DNA of 64,000 bases from contig CAIJYD010000101.1 of NCBI GenBank assembly GCA_903824785.1, positions 62,001-126,000 on the forward strand. The letters run 5' to 3'. Both the position numbers and the translations under genes were made by a program. Of the stretch, positions 7,634-17,026 are shown piece after piece. This DNA is from an uncultured Bacteroidota bacterium. GTDB lineage: Bacteria > Bacteroidota > Bacteroidia > Bacteroidales > VadinHA17. Each line of letters opens with the position of its first letter. Position 1 is the stretch's first letter. Below the pieces are notes generated by a model. It was not told the DNA's origin. It saw nothing but the letters and a program-made list of their open reading frames with translations, and did no database searches.

Positions 7634-9574
7634 TTACGAAAGTATAGGAATCTGAATTTCAACCCGTGTTCCTGCAGCTTCTCCGTTTTCATTTTTAAGA
7701 TCGGTGTAAATTGTCTTTAAACTGGTGCCGTACAGGGCATTTACAAGATCAAGTCGTGAGGAGACAATCTGTGTCCCAAGGGAATTGTGATTTTTTTCAC
7801 CCCTTTTGTTTTTCTCCTGTGCAGCTTCACGGCCTATCCCGTTATCTTCAATAGTACATGCAATATAATCATTTTCAAGCTTCAGATCAATGATAAGGAT
7901 TCCCTTTCCCTCACCCGGCATTAGCCCATGGCAAATTGAATTCTCCACATAGGGCTGAATAAGCATCGTAGGAACCTTATAGAGAAGGGGATCTATCTCT
8001 TCATCAACCTTTATCTCATAAACAAATTTATCTCTGAATCTTATCATCTCCAGTTCGAGATAAAGATTCAAAGCATCGAGCTCATCCTGAAGAGGAACAG
8101 AGGTATGTTGTGAATTCTCCAGAACTTTTCTCATCAGGCTCGAGAATTTTGTAAGATAATTGTTTGTAGCCAGCTTATCGTGCTGATACATATAATACTG
8201 TATGGAATTCAATGTATTGAAAATGAAATGGGGATTCATCTGCTGCCGGAGGTTTGCCTGTGTAACCTCAGATATCTTCCTGTTCATCTCACTTATACGA
8301 CGCTTGGCATTTATTTTTGCCCGGCTCAGAAGCAGCAATAGGATAGCCAGACTTAAAATGAAGAGGCCCGTATAGCCATAAATAAGAAGTCTCTGGTTTC
8401 TTAACCGTAATGACAGTAATTGCAGTTCCTTGTTGTGAGAGTCTGCATCATATCTTATCCTGGCATCACTGAGTCCCTGAGTATTAGTCTTTGTTACTGA
8501 TTGATCACTGTATTTTTTAAACAGCACGAAATTTTTATAGGCATTTGATGTGTCTCGTTTTCTGAGGTACAATTCACTCATATCCTGATATATCCATGAA
8601 AGGGAATATAAATCATTGGCAAGCCTGGCATGTTCAATTGCTTTATTGTAGTTAATTACCGACTTATCAGTAATCCCCATATCGCGGTAAATAGTACCTA
8701 TATTTCCAAAACAGTTGGCTGAGTTTTCATATATTTTTCCGGGCACACTGTATGAAAGAGATTTGTTATAGAAGTTGAGTGCCGATGTATAATTCTTTTC
8801 AATATAGTAGTTCCATCCTAAATTAGCCAGCGATAATGTTATATAAAATGTATCGCCTTTTACAGATGCGATCTCAAGACATCTTCTGAGCAGAGAATCG
8901 GCCATTTTGAAATTACGCACTTCTGAGGTCAGCGAAGTACCCAGTCTGAAATAACCGGTTTCCATTGATAGTGTGTCATTTTCTGAATCAGCAGCATTAA
9001 TGAACTGCTGAAGATAATTCCTGTATTCTTTCTGGTTGCCAAGTGCATTGTAGATATCAGCAATCCCATGATAGTTAATTGGTATTATGCCCTTAATATG
9101 TTTTTTTTTCGCAAAAATGATCCCTTCTGTGAAATTTTCAATCCCCTCCTGAAAAAAGCCGGTACGCAGGGAATATCTACCCTGAAAATTCATTGTTTTA
9201 GCCAGAACATCATCTTCCCCAAGTTTTTTTGATTTTTTCATGGCAAGTGTTGCCTCCTGCGATGCACTTCTGAAATCACTTGTACGAAAAAAATATTCCG
9301 CCCTTGCGAGGTGAAGAAGTGACGGGAATTCAATCTTTTCTTCATTACAGATTAATTCTGCACTATCGATATTCGCTTTAACATATTCGATCTTCTGCTT
9401 TATTGAAGAGTACGAAATCGCATTTCTGATATAGCGGAAAACCATTGCGGTATCCTGTACAACAGTGGATTTTTTCGGACCATAGTCTGTTGCAGATTGA
9501 AGATTTGCTGAGCCTGTAAACGAAGGGCCGGCAATTGCTGCCAGGATTAAAAGAATTATTCTCAGGTTTCTCAT
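7634..9574 (-). CDS. TPR-containing LytS-type sensor histidine kinase
   Basis: A 646-residue sensor kinase. It has a signal peptide (MRNLRIILLILAAIAG...), a periplasmic array of tetratricopeptide repeats at about 60-370, one transmembrane helix at about 393-415, a short coiled coil, then a His_kinase (PF06580) domain with phospho-acceptor His449 in NPHFIFNTLNSIQYY. An HATPase domain follows with the PYVENSICHG N-box and the EDNGIGR G1 box. It senses an unknown extracytoplasmic signal, probably a protein or peptide bound by the TPR array, and phosphorylates the LytTR regulator encoded 10 bases downstream. The 349 bases upstream have inverted repeats but no exact -7 promoter word. Confidence 0.94.
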   Translation of the reverse strand: MRNLRIILLILAAIAGPSFTGSANLQSATDYGPKKSTVVQDTAMVFRYIRNAISYSSIKQKIEYVKANIDSAELICNEEKIEFPSLLHLARAEYFFRTSDFRSASQEATLAMKKSKKLGEDDVLAKTMNFQGRYSLRTGFFQEGIENFTEGIIFAKKKHIKGIIPINYHGIADIYNALGNQKEYRNYLQQFINAADSENDTLSMETGYFRLGTSLTSEVRNFKMADSLLRRCLEIASVKGDTFYITLSLANLGWNYYIEKNYTSALNFYNKSLSYSVPGKIYENSANCFGNIGTIYRDMGITDKSVINYNKAIEHARLANDLYSLSWIYQDMSELYLRKRDTSNAYKNFVLFKKYSDQSVTKTNTQGLSDARIRYDADSHNKELQLLSLRLRNQRLLIYGYTGLFILSLAILLLLLSRAKINAKRRISEMNRKISEVTQANLRQQMNPHFIFNTLNSIQYYMYQHDKLATNNYLTKFSSLMRKVLENSQHTSVPLQDELDALNLYLELEMIRFRDKFVYEIKVDEEIDPLLYKVPTMLIQPYVENSICHGLMPGEGKGILIIDLKLENDYIACTIEDNGIGREAAQEKNKRGEKNHNSLGTQIVSSRLDLVNALYGTSLKTIYTDLKNENGEAAGTRVEIQIPILS

Positions 9575-9923
9575 ACTATTATAACTTCGTTTGTTATGAA
9601 TTTCTCCAGTTTTTCATGGGAACGGTTATAAATAATGTTTCGACACGGTTAATCATATGCAAAATAGATATTATTGTTAACTTTTGTTGATTCCAATCAA
9701 CGGATTGCATGTTTGAGTTGACAGTTGACATATTTTAATTTTTTCCGTTACGAATTTATACAATACAAAGGTTGTAATAATTGTCAATTCAACACCAACT
9801 GACTTTACAACCGGAAGGAATGAGTTAACGGATACCTCATTTGAGGTAAAACAATGTTCTGCGAAGAGTATCCGTCAAGAAGAGATTTGTTAAACAGAAG
9901 ATGACCGGATAATCAAAAGAGGT
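9575..9923. other. Intergenic stretch with several inverted repeats
   Basis: This 349-base gap lies after the carboxylase operon and before the TPR-kinase gene (both minus strand). It contains three inverted repeats: GTTGATT-CC-AATCAAC (9686-9701), TACCTCA-TT-TGAGGTA (9833-9848), and an outer pair ACGGATA (9828-9834) with TATCCGT (9869-9875) that overlaps the second. The distal ones could terminate the carboxylase operon, and the proximal one could be an operator for the kinase gene. No coding sequence is seen. Confidence 0.5.
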
Positions 9924-10451
9924 TTAAAGTTTAATTTCGACGAGAAGATCATCCTTCATTACATTGGTATTGGCTCTGGCTGAGACTTTTACAATTATGC
10001 CATTTACCGGAGATAATATTTCATTCTGCATCTTCATGGCTTCGAGTATAACAACGGGTTCTCCGCGCAGTACTGTTGTGCCTTCCCTTACAAGAACATC
10101 GATTATTTTTCCGGGCATGGGAGCTTTAATGAACTCTTTTTCTACTTTGCCTCTTTTGGAATTAAGAACTTTCATCCTTTGCAGGGAGAAAGGGGTTTCA
10201 ACTGTAAATGTATAACTAATATCGTTAAACAGAATCTCATATTTGTTTTGCCGGGAGCTGACAATTTCGACAGGATATTTCCGGTTCTTCCACAAGATAT
10301 AAGTTCCGAATTTTTCATCAGCTTTAAGCTTTACCTCGTAATTTCTTTTCCCAATCCTGATTGTTTGTTTGAGGGGCAATGAAAAACTGAATTTCCTGTT
10401 TTCCGATGAAAGTGCGTACAGCTTTTTATTCTGAAGTTTATCGTTCACCAT
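9924..10451 (-). CDS. Biotin carboxyl carrier protein of acyl-CoA carboxylase
   Basis: A 175-residue carrier subunit. The C-terminal 70 residues form a biotinyl domain with the biotin-acceptor motif EAMKMQN (Lys140) preceded by APMPGKI. The N-terminal part is a beta-rich region of the kind that contacts the other subunits in acyl-CoA carboxylases. It is the last gene of a three-gene minus-strand operon (carboxyltransferase, biotin carboxylase, carrier), 13 bases after the biotin carboxylase stop. The lysine is carboxylated by the carboxylase and delivers CO2 to an acyl-CoA such as propionyl-CoA. Confidence 0.92.
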   Translation of the reverse strand: MVNDKLQNKKLYALSSENRKFSFSLPLKQTIRIGKRNYEVKLKADEKFGTYILWKNRKYPVEIVSSRQNKYEILFNDISYTFTVETPFSLQRMKVLNSKRGKVEKEFIKAPMPGKIIDVLVREGTTVLRGEPVVILEAMKMQNEILSPVNGIIVKVSARANTNVMKDDLLVEIKL

Positions 10452-10464
10452 AGTAATAGCCTGA

Positions 10465-11967
10465 TTAAAATTGATTTATTCTTTTATTAAGCAACCAAGG
10501 ACTCATCTCTTTTCCATGTTTAAAATCGACACTGATACTATCATCATTTAAATTTTCCTCAACAAACAGTTTAGTAGCCAGCCAGGCTGCAAGCATCTCT
10601 TCATATTCACTGTTCAGGTAATATTTATCGAGATTTTCTATGAATGCAGTTGTAAAGTTCCCATCCAGAAATTTCGGATTCCGTACAAGCATCCTGAAGA
10701 AGGGGAGTGTTGTTTTTGTCCCTTTGATCCAGACTTTATCAAGGGCCATCTTGCAGTTTTTAATTGCTTCCTTTCTATCTTTACCTTTAACAATCAGTTT
10801 TGCAATCATTGAATCATAGCTGGCAACTATTGAAGAGCCTGCCTGAACACCGGTATCTACCCTGACACAGGGATCGGAAGGCATAAAAATGCTTTCAATC
10901 TTTCCGGGGTCAGGAGCAAATCCTGCCTGTACATCCTCCGCATTTATTCTGCATTCTATTGCCCAGCCATTAAGTTTTATATCTTCCTGTTTGAAGCTAA
11001 GCGCCTCTCCGTTTGCAACCCTGATCTGCTGTTCAATAAGGTCAATACCTGTTATGATTTCAGTAACCGGATGTTCAACCTGAATTCTTGTATTCATCTC
11101 CATGAAATAGAAATTCTTTTCCGAATCAAGAAGAAACTCGACTGTTCCTGCTGAATGGTAATTTACTGCTTTTGCAATCTGAACTGCCATTGTGCCCATC
11201 TTTTTTCTGAGCTTATCGTCCAGTGCTCCGGAGGGAGCCTCTTCAAGAAGTTTCTGATGTTTTCTCTGAATAGAGCACTCTCTTTCACCTAGATGTATAA
11301 CGTTCCCTTTTGTATCTCCAAGTATCTGAAATTCAATATGTTTAGGATTTTCAATATATTTTTCGACAAATACTGAAGGATCATTAAATGCTTTTTCAGC
11401 CTCTTTGCTTGCAATGTTAAACATCTTTTCCATCTCATCAGATTTCCTGACAATCCTCATGCCTCTTCCACCGCCTCCCGATGCCGCTTTGATAATTACA
11501 GGATAACCAATTTTTTCAGCCATTACGATTGCTTCCTCCTCGTTTGCTAAATTGCCTTCACTGCCCATTGCCATTGGAATACCTCCGGCAAGCGCAATTT
11601 TCCGGGCGATAGTCTTATTCCCCATTTTATAGATAGCATCCGGGGAAGGGCCTATGAAGATTATTTTATTATCAATGCACTTTTGTGCGAAGTAGGCATT
11701 TTCAGCAAGGAAGCCGTAGCCCGGATGGATGGCATTGGCTTTTGTCTTCAAAGCTATTGCCACCAGTTTTTCAATATCAAGAAAAACAGGAATATCGGTA
11801 GCATCATCAGTATTGTCATAAATCACATCAGCTGACGAAAGGTACATGGCGCCCGGTTCAACCGCAGTCTTAATTGCTACCGTTTCAATATTCATGATGG
11901 CGGCAGTTTTCATGATCCTGACTGCAATCTCACCTCTGTTCGCTATTAAGATTCTTGAAATTTTCAT
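10465..11967 (-). CDS. Biotin carboxylase subunit of acyl-CoA carboxylase
   Basis: A 500-residue ATP-grasp enzyme that carboxylates biotin on the carrier protein using ATP and bicarbonate. Conserved elements seen are NRGEIA (residues 10-15), HPGYGFLAEN (81-90), the glycine-rich ATP loop SGGGGRG (163-169), GERECSIQRKHQK (227-239) and MEMNTRIQVEHPVTE (289-303). It is about 50 residues longer than AccC, as in propionyl-CoA carboxylase-type subunits, with a C-terminal tail. Separate carrier and carboxyltransferase genes flank it, giving a heteromeric complex. No membrane beta subunit of a sodium-pumping decarboxylase is encoded nearby, so a carboxylase is more likely than a decarboxylase. Confidence 0.95.
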   Translation of the reverse strand: MKISRILIANRGEIAVRIMKTAAIMNIETVAIKTAVEPGAMYLSSADVIYDNTDDATDIPVFLDIEKLVAIALKTKANAIHPGYGFLAENAYFAQKCIDNKIIFIGPSPDAIYKMGNKTIARKIALAGGIPMAMGSEGNLANEEEAIVMAEKIGYPVIIKAASGGGGRGMRIVRKSDEMEKMFNIASKEAEKAFNDPSVFVEKYIENPKHIEFQILGDTKGNVIHLGERECSIQRKHQKLLEEAPSGALDDKLRKKMGTMAVQIAKAVNYHSAGTVEFLLDSEKNFYFMEMNTRIQVEHPVTEIITGIDLIEQQIRVANGEALSFKQEDIKLNGWAIECRINAEDVQAGFAPDPGKIESIFMPSDPCVRVDTGVQAGSSIVASYDSMIAKLIVKGKDRKEAIKNCKMALDKVWIKGTKTTLPFFRMLVRNPKFLDGNFTTAFIENLDKYYLNSEYEEMLAAWLATKLFVEENLNDDSISVDFKHGKEMSPWLLNKRINQF

Positions 11968-12025
11968 CTGTTATATTTATTAATCTTTCAGAAAAAAGTA
12001 TGGTTGCCGGTTGTCTCCCGACACC

Positions 12026-13582
12026 TTACAGCGGCATGTTGCCATGTTTCCTGGCAGGTACTTTAACCCATTTATTATTTAGTGCCATGAATGCTGAGAT
12101 TATTTTTTTCCTTGTCATTGCAGGGTCAATTACCTCATCTATATAACCGCTTTCGTCTGCAATGAAAGGGTTTGCAATTTTATCGCGGTATTTTTTAACA
12201 AGCTCTTTTTTCAGTTCAACAGGATTTGCCGATTCAGCAAGCTCTTTTCTGTAGAGAATGGCAACTGCTCCATCGGGGCCCATAACAGCGATTTCCGCTG
12301 ATGGCCAGGCAAAGCTGAAATCGCCGCCAAGGTTTTTGCTGTTCATAACGATAAACGCACCTCCATAAGCTTTCCGGAGGATAACGGTGATTTTTGGAAC
12401 AGTAGCTTCACTATAGGCAAAAAGCAGTTTTGCTCCATGTCTTATTATTCCTGCATGCTCCTGGTCAACGCCCGGAAGGAAACCCGGAACATCTTCGAGC
12501 GTAAGAACCGGTATGTTGAATGCATCGCAAAATCTGATGAATCTGGCACCTTTAGTTGATGAGTCGATATCAAGAACACCGGCAAGCACTTTAGGCTGGT
12601 TAGCCACGATTCCTAGCGTTTTTCCTTTTAGTCTGGAAAACCCGGTAACCAGACTGGCTCCGAACAGTTCGGATGTTTCAAAAAAACTGTTCTTGTCAAC
12701 TATCTGGTTAATAACATCTTTTACATCGTATGCTTTGTTGGCATCATCGGGAACTATATCTCTCAGCTTTTCATTGAAATCACTTATTGAGCCATCATCA
12801 GCAACTACCGGAGGGTTTTCAACATTATTTGAGGGAAGGTATGAAAGAAATTTTTTCAGGGCAAGAATTGTATTCTCCTCATCATCATAAATCATGTGAG
12901 CTACTCCGCTTTTCCGGGCATGTACTTCAGCACCTCCAAGACCGTCGGAAGTAACATCTTCATTCAGAACCTCTTTGACGACATTTGGACCGGTAACAAA
13001 CATATAGCTGGTATGGTTAACCATAAAAACAAAGTCGGTAAGGGCAGGAGCGTACACAGCGCCGCCAGCCGCCGGACCCATAATAACCGATATCTGCGGA
13101 ATAATTCCGGATGAATGAATAATATTATGAAATATACCGGCATAACCGCTGAGACTTGCAACACCTTCCTGAATTCTGGCACCACCTGAATCAATGAGGG
13201 CTATAATCGGAGAGCCCATTTTCAGAGCCATTTCTTGAATTTTTGCAATTTTTTTTGCATGGACGATTCCGAGCGATCCTCCCATTATTGTAAAATCCTG
13301 TGCGTAGGCAAAAATAAGGCGTCCGTTAACTTTTCCATGTCCAACAATAACGCCATCTCCGAACGATCGCTCAACCTTTCCGAATTCCACCGGCTGATCA
13401 GCTGGCGTAACATAAGTATCTATCTCCTCAAAAGTGCCGTTATCAAAAAGGAGGCTGATACGTTCATGGGCGGTAAGCTTACCTTTTGAATGTTGTTTTT
13501 CAGCTTGTTTAGGGCTATACTGCTTTTTAATTGCCTCCTGACGATCAGTAAAGGCCTTGTAATGCTTACCTGATAAATCCAT
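12026..13582 (-). CDS. Carboxyltransferase subunit of propionyl-CoA-type carboxylase
   Basis: A 518-residue carboxyltransferase of the PccB/MmdA family with two crotonase-like halves. It moves the carboxyl group from biotin to acyl-CoA, probably propionyl-CoA giving methylmalonyl-CoA. The CoA and biotin oxyanion holes are visible: GGARIQEGV (133-141), GPAAGGAVYAPA (169-180), and in the second half KAYGGAFIVM and GPDGAVAI. It is the first gene of the three-gene operon; the biotin carboxylase follows after 58 bases. Substrate specificity between acetyl-, propionyl- and methylcrotonyl-CoA cannot be settled by eye, though the length and motifs suit propionyl-CoA. Confidence 0.93.
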   Translation of the reverse strand: MDLSGKHYKAFTDRQEAIKKQYSPKQAEKQHSKGKLTAHERISLLFDNGTFEEIDTYVTPADQPVEFGKVERSFGDGVIVGHGKVNGRLIFAYAQDFTIMGGSLGIVHAKKIAKIQEMALKMGSPIIALIDSGGARIQEGVASLSGYAGIFHNIIHSSGIIPQISVIMGPAAGGAVYAPALTDFVFMVNHTSYMFVTGPNVVKEVLNEDVTSDGLGGAEVHARKSGVAHMIYDDEENTILALKKFLSYLPSNNVENPPVVADDGSISDFNEKLRDIVPDDANKAYDVKDVINQIVDKNSFFETSELFGASLVTGFSRLKGKTLGIVANQPKVLAGVLDIDSSTKGARFIRFCDAFNIPVLTLEDVPGFLPGVDQEHAGIIRHGAKLLFAYSEATVPKITVILRKAYGGAFIVMNSKNLGGDFSFAWPSAEIAVMGPDGAVAILYRKELAESANPVELKKELVKKYRDKIANPFIADESGYIDEVIDPAMTRKKIISAFMALNNKWVKVPARKHGNMPL

Positions 13583-13665
13583 ACCTAAAATCTATTAAAT
13601 TGAATATCAGTAATATAATAACTTTACATTATTATTTACCCTGTTTCCTGATATTTTGATGGGGT

Positions 13666-13740
13666 CAAAAATAGTCAATATCATGGAATTTACAAAAAAG
13701 CTTCGACTGTAGCAAAAGCAATATTTGTAATACAAAGATA
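13666..13740 (-). promoter_or_regulatory. Two candidate -7 elements for the carboxylase operon
   Basis: On the minus strand TATCTTTG (13733-13740) and TATTTTTG (13666-13673) both match TAnnTTTG. The first would give a leader of about 140 bases, the second about 80. Either or both may drive the operon. Confidence 0.4.
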
Positions 13741-13802
13741 TACAGGTATATAGCTAATGCTGGTTTTCGACCGGACTCATAAGCTATAATTTCCCGGATT
13801 TT

Positions 13803-13815
13803 CCGGTTTAACCGG
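13803..13815. repeat. Short palindrome after the transglutaminase-like gene
   Basis: CCGGTT-T-AACCGG is a perfect 6-base inverted repeat 7 bases past the stop of the upstream minus-strand gene. It is too short, and lacks the T tract, for a firm terminator call. Confidence 0.3.
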
Positions 13816-13822
13816 TTGTTTA

Positions 13823-14437
13823 TTAAGCGGGTTTAAACAGACCAGCTTCATTGGATCCCAGCAACCCGGCTTTAACCATTGTTTCGCTGGCCCTGTTCAG
13901 ATTACTGATCATCTTTTTATCAACAACCGGATAATGTCTGGAATTTTCCAGTTTATCACCGATATATTCCAGATCGTCATCAGTTGTTGTCCAGTCTCTT
14001 GAGTCAAAAATACTCAGATTGAGAGGGAGAGAGTAAGAGCGCAACGATTTCTCGCCGAGCAGATTGAAATAGAAATCAAAATAGGACATTACCAGTTCCC
14101 TGAGCGAACGGTAAACCGGTTCCCTGTATCTTAAAGTGGTGAAGTTCGATTTTGCGACAGCTCCCCAGTGACCACCTTCCTGAAAGACTGCAATTACATG
14201 GTCGTCATCATTAAAGGCTTTCATGTCAACTATTAGCGGAGAGTAACCTGCAAATCTGAGTGCAGCTGCAGCAAACAAGGCCCCTTCAAAACAGTGAGCT
14301 GACCTGTTTCTGATCACCCATCTGGGTGACCTGCATTCATAATTCGGATTATAATCTATTGAATCGAGAAAGCCCTGAATTTTATCGGGATTACTGACTG
14401 TTTTCAGAAAGCTTATCTCATCTGGTGTCCATTCCAT
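13823..14437 (-). CDS. Transglutaminase-like small cytoplasmic protein
   Basis: A 204-residue protein without signal peptide. The block SAHCFEGALFAAAALRFAGY (Cys49) followed by DDDHVIAVF (His80) resembles the Cys-His arrangement of the transglutaminase/papain-like fold, with the cysteine at the start of a helix and the histidine on a following strand. The third catalytic residue is not obvious. The rest matches nothing I recognise. It ends a minus-strand operon of SIS isomerase, FHS permease and sugar kinase genes, 61 bases after the kinase. Function is unknown; a peptidase or amidase role is an inference from the Cys-His pattern only. Confidence 0.65.
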   Translation of the reverse strand: MEWTPDEISFLKTVSNPDKIQGFLDSIDYNPNYECRSPRWVIRNRSAHCFEGALFAAAALRFAGYSPLIVDMKAFNDDDHVIAVFQEGGHWGAVAKSNFTTLRYREPVYRSLRELVMSYFDFYFNLLGEKSLRSYSLPLNLSIFDSRDWTTTDDDLEYIGDKLENSRHYPVVDKKMISNLNRASETMVKAGLLGSNEAGLFKPA

Positions 14438-14498
14438 GGTAAGAACTTATTATTAAAACAGTTGGATGATTCCTGCAAAAAGGGTAACAGAAAGGCAG

Positions 14499-15593
14499 CT
14501 AAGTAAGTTCCCTGATAATCTTCTGCATATCCGTATATTGTTCCTCCATGCTCATTACAAGCTTTAATTGTGCCCTTGCTCTCTGGATGTTATGATATTC
14601 ATGGTGGATTTTAAAATAGTTATCCCCATCAATAAAATCGGTTATAAAGCGGACTCCAATTGTGTAAGTAATTAATTTTGGAGCGAATGCAAGATATTCT
14701 TTTTCAACATCATTCAGAGTTTTTCCGGCTTCCGAAAGGTATCCTTCAGAGTAAGCCCGGAAAAGATTGATATTCATGTTAACTTTTGACAGATCTTTCT
14801 CGTCTTCAGTCGATGTATTAGTAACTGTTCGGATGGCATCGCCGAAATCATAATGAACATAACCTGACATTACCGTATCCAGATCGATAACACATAATGC
14901 TTTATCATTCTCGTCCAGCAGTATGTTATTGAATTTAGTATCGTTATGTGTGATACGCAAAGGAATTTTCCCCTCTTTCCCAAGCCTGAGTATTGTTTTC
15001 ATCTCCTCTGCTCTTGAGAAAACCATATCCAGCTCTTTCCGCACTGACTCAACGCGCCCAACAGGGTTTTCGTTTATTTTCAGATTGAGAGCCTCGAGTC
15101 GTTTTTCGATATTGTGAAACCAGGGGATTGTTTCGAAGAGAGGAGCACCTGGCATGTCAGAAAGCATTGCCTGAAAACGGCCTATTGCTTTTCCTCCTTC
15201 AAATGCTTTATCGGGACTATCGACAACATTGTAGGAACGGTGGTTAGAGATGAAAATATACATTCTCCAGAAATTGCCCGATTTATCTGTTATCCAGCTT
15301 TTGCCTTCAAGCGAAGGGATAAGGATAAGGCATTCTCTTTTAATATCGGACCCTGGTACATTATTTAGTTTATTCTTCAGGTGAACTGTTACTCTTTCAA
15401 TATTATTCTGCAGCTCAGGGATATTTTTGAATATCTTATTATTCAGACGCTGAAGTATATAATTGTCTTTATCCTTCTCCGCAGTTTCTACACGGAAGGT
15501 GTCATGAATATGTCCGCTGCCATAAGGTTCACCCGTTAAAAAAGTTCCTTCAGCTGTAAAATAATCAAATATTTCTTTCAGATTAAAGTCCAT
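14499..15593 (-). CDS. Aminoglycoside-phosphotransferase-fold sugar kinase (NahK-like)
   Basis: A 364-residue APH-fold kinase. The catalytic loop RITHNDTKFNNILLD (His-x-Asp Brenner motif) and the metal-binding VIDLDTV are clear, and GEPYGSGHIHDTFRV near the N-terminus is the nucleotide loop. Relatives include N-acetylhexosamine 1-kinase (NahK), which phosphorylates GlcNAc or GalNAc at the anomeric oxygen. The gene begins 1 base after the stop of a sugar permease gene, so transport and phosphorylation are probably coupled. Substrate is inferred, not shown; other small-molecule kinases share the fold. Confidence 0.8.
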   Translation of the reverse strand: MDFNLKEIFDYFTAEGTFLTGEPYGSGHIHDTFRVETAEKDKDNYILQRLNNKIFKNIPELQNNIERVTVHLKNKLNNVPGSDIKRECLILIPSLEGKSWITDKSGNFWRMYIFISNHRSYNVVDSPDKAFEGGKAIGRFQAMLSDMPGAPLFETIPWFHNIEKRLEALNLKINENPVGRVESVRKELDMVFSRAEEMKTILRLGKEGKIPLRITHNDTKFNNILLDENDKALCVIDLDTVMSGYVHYDFGDAIRTVTNTSTEDEKDLSKVNMNINLFRAYSEGYLSEAGKTLNDVEKEYLAFAPKLITYTIGVRFITDFIDGDNYFKIHHEYHNIQRARAQLKLVMSMEEQYTDMQKIIRELT

Positions 15594-15594
15594 A

Positions 15595-16935
15595 TTATTT
15601 ACCTGCTTTATGGCCTATAAAAGCATAATACATTACAATCAGGTAAGAAGGAACGCAAATCCAGTAAGCAGACTGTGTTGAAAAACTGACCGCCAGCTTG
15701 CCATAGAGCAATGGTAAAAGAGCTCCTCCGGCAATTGCCATAACTAGTAATGCTGAACCTGTTTTAGTGAACCTGCCCAATCCGGTAATGGTGAGTGGCC
15801 ACATGGCTGGCCATACAAGAGCGTTGGCAAGTCCAAGCAGAGCAACAAACAGAACAGTAACAGGCAATGCCAGTTGTATTGACTGGAATGTCATAATATC
15901 AATAAACGGCATAGTGAAAACAATATGAGCAGGAGTAAAAATGGCACCCAGAGAGAAAAGTACTCCAAGGATTGTGCTTACTTTCAGGGCGGTAACCTGG
16001 GAGATATATTTTGGAATAAATGCTATTCCGGCAATATACCCAATGATCATACCAAATAAAGTCAGTGAAGTATAAAATTTAGCTGAGTCCATGGCTATCC
16101 CGATTGACTGGCCATATCTGATTATACTGTCACCTGCAATGACCTCCACTCCAACATAAAAGAAGAGAGCAATGACACCAAGCATAAGATGAGGGAACTG
16201 CCATACACTTGTTTTTTTGGCATTGGTTTCACCGCTTGCTTCATCTTCCGAATCTGTATCAACTTCAGGCAGATGTGCAAACTTAAGCAACATCCCCAGA
16301 AGAATCAGGATTATAGTCATTACAACGTAAGGCATAATAACCCTGCCAGCCAGTTCATCAAGTAAAACAACACGTGTTGCAGCATCAGCAGCCTGAGCGA
16401 GCTTTTCTTCAAGAATTTTTGAATCTTTAAGAATAATACTGGCAAGGATAATCGGAGCAATGGCGCCGGCAAATTTATTTGCAATACCCATAATGCTGAT
16501 TCGCTTGGCAGCACTTTCAGGAGGCCCGATAATTGTTATATATGGATTTACAGCTGTTTGCAGAAGAGCCATTCCGGTTCCTTCAACAAATAAGCCAAGG
16601 AGGAATAAGCTGAATGTTCTGGTCATCGCAGCAGGGATAAAAATAAGGGCACCGGCTGCCATTATCCATAATCCGACTGACATACCATTTTTGAATCCGG
16701 TTTTTTTCAATACCCAGGATGAGGGAAGTGCCATAACGAGATAGGAGACATAGAAAGCAAAAGTGACAAAGTAGGCTTCGAAATCATTTAACTCACAGGC
16801 TGTACGAAGGAATGGAATAAGTATTCCGTTAAGCCATGTTACAAACCCGAAGATGAAAAAAAACAGCCCGATTATTGTTATTGAAAAAATATAATCTTTT
16901 TTGCTGATTGCACTTGACGAAGTTGGAGTAGTCAT
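15595..16935 (-). CDS. FHS-family sugar:proton symporter (MFS), copy 1
   Basis: A 446-residue MFS permease of the fucose/glucose/galactose:H+ symporter (FHS) family. I chose the ATG at 16935 because translation from it (MTTPTSSSAISKKDY) puts a short cytoplasmic tail before the first helix; an upstream in-frame start at 17007 would add 24 unlikely residues. Signature segments include FFFIFGFVTWLNGILIPFL, GMALLQTAVNPY and ESAAKRISIMGI. A charged central loop (DTDSEDEASGETNAKK) separates the two six-helix halves. It is cotranscribed with a sugar kinase (1-base gap) and follows a SIS isomerase by 91 bases. A clear paralogue lies at 46224-47489. Confidence 0.92.
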   Translation of the reverse strand: MTTPTSSSAISKKDYIFSITIIGLFFFIFGFVTWLNGILIPFLRTACELNDFEAYFVTFAFYVSYLVMALPSSWVLKKTGFKNGMSVGLWIMAAGALIFIPAAMTRTFSLFLLGLFVEGTGMALLQTAVNPYITIIGPPESAAKRISIMGIANKFAGAIAPIILASIILKDSKILEEKLAQAADAATRVVLLDELAGRVIMPYVVMTIILILLGMLLKFAHLPEVDTDSEDEASGETNAKKTSVWQFPHLMLGVIALFFYVGVEVIAGDSIIRYGQSIGIAMDSAKFYTSLTLFGMIIGYIAGIAFIPKYISQVTALKVSTILGVLFSLGAIFTPAHIVFTMPFIDIMTFQSIQLALPVTVLFVALLGLANALVWPAMWPLTITGLGRFTKTGSALLVMAIAGGALLPLLYGKLAVSFSTQSAYWICVPSYLIVMYYAFIGHKAGK

Positions 16936-17026
16936 AATCTGATTGTTAATTATGGTTAGGTTTATGTTGAAGGTTTCAAAACTAATCTTTTTATCTGATG
17001 GAAGCAAGAAAATATTTGTAGTTTAA

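Noticed and set aside
9924-13582. Sodium-pumping methylmalonyl-CoA or oxaloacetate decarboxylase
   Set aside because: No membrane beta subunit or small gamma subunit is encoded with the three soluble subunits.
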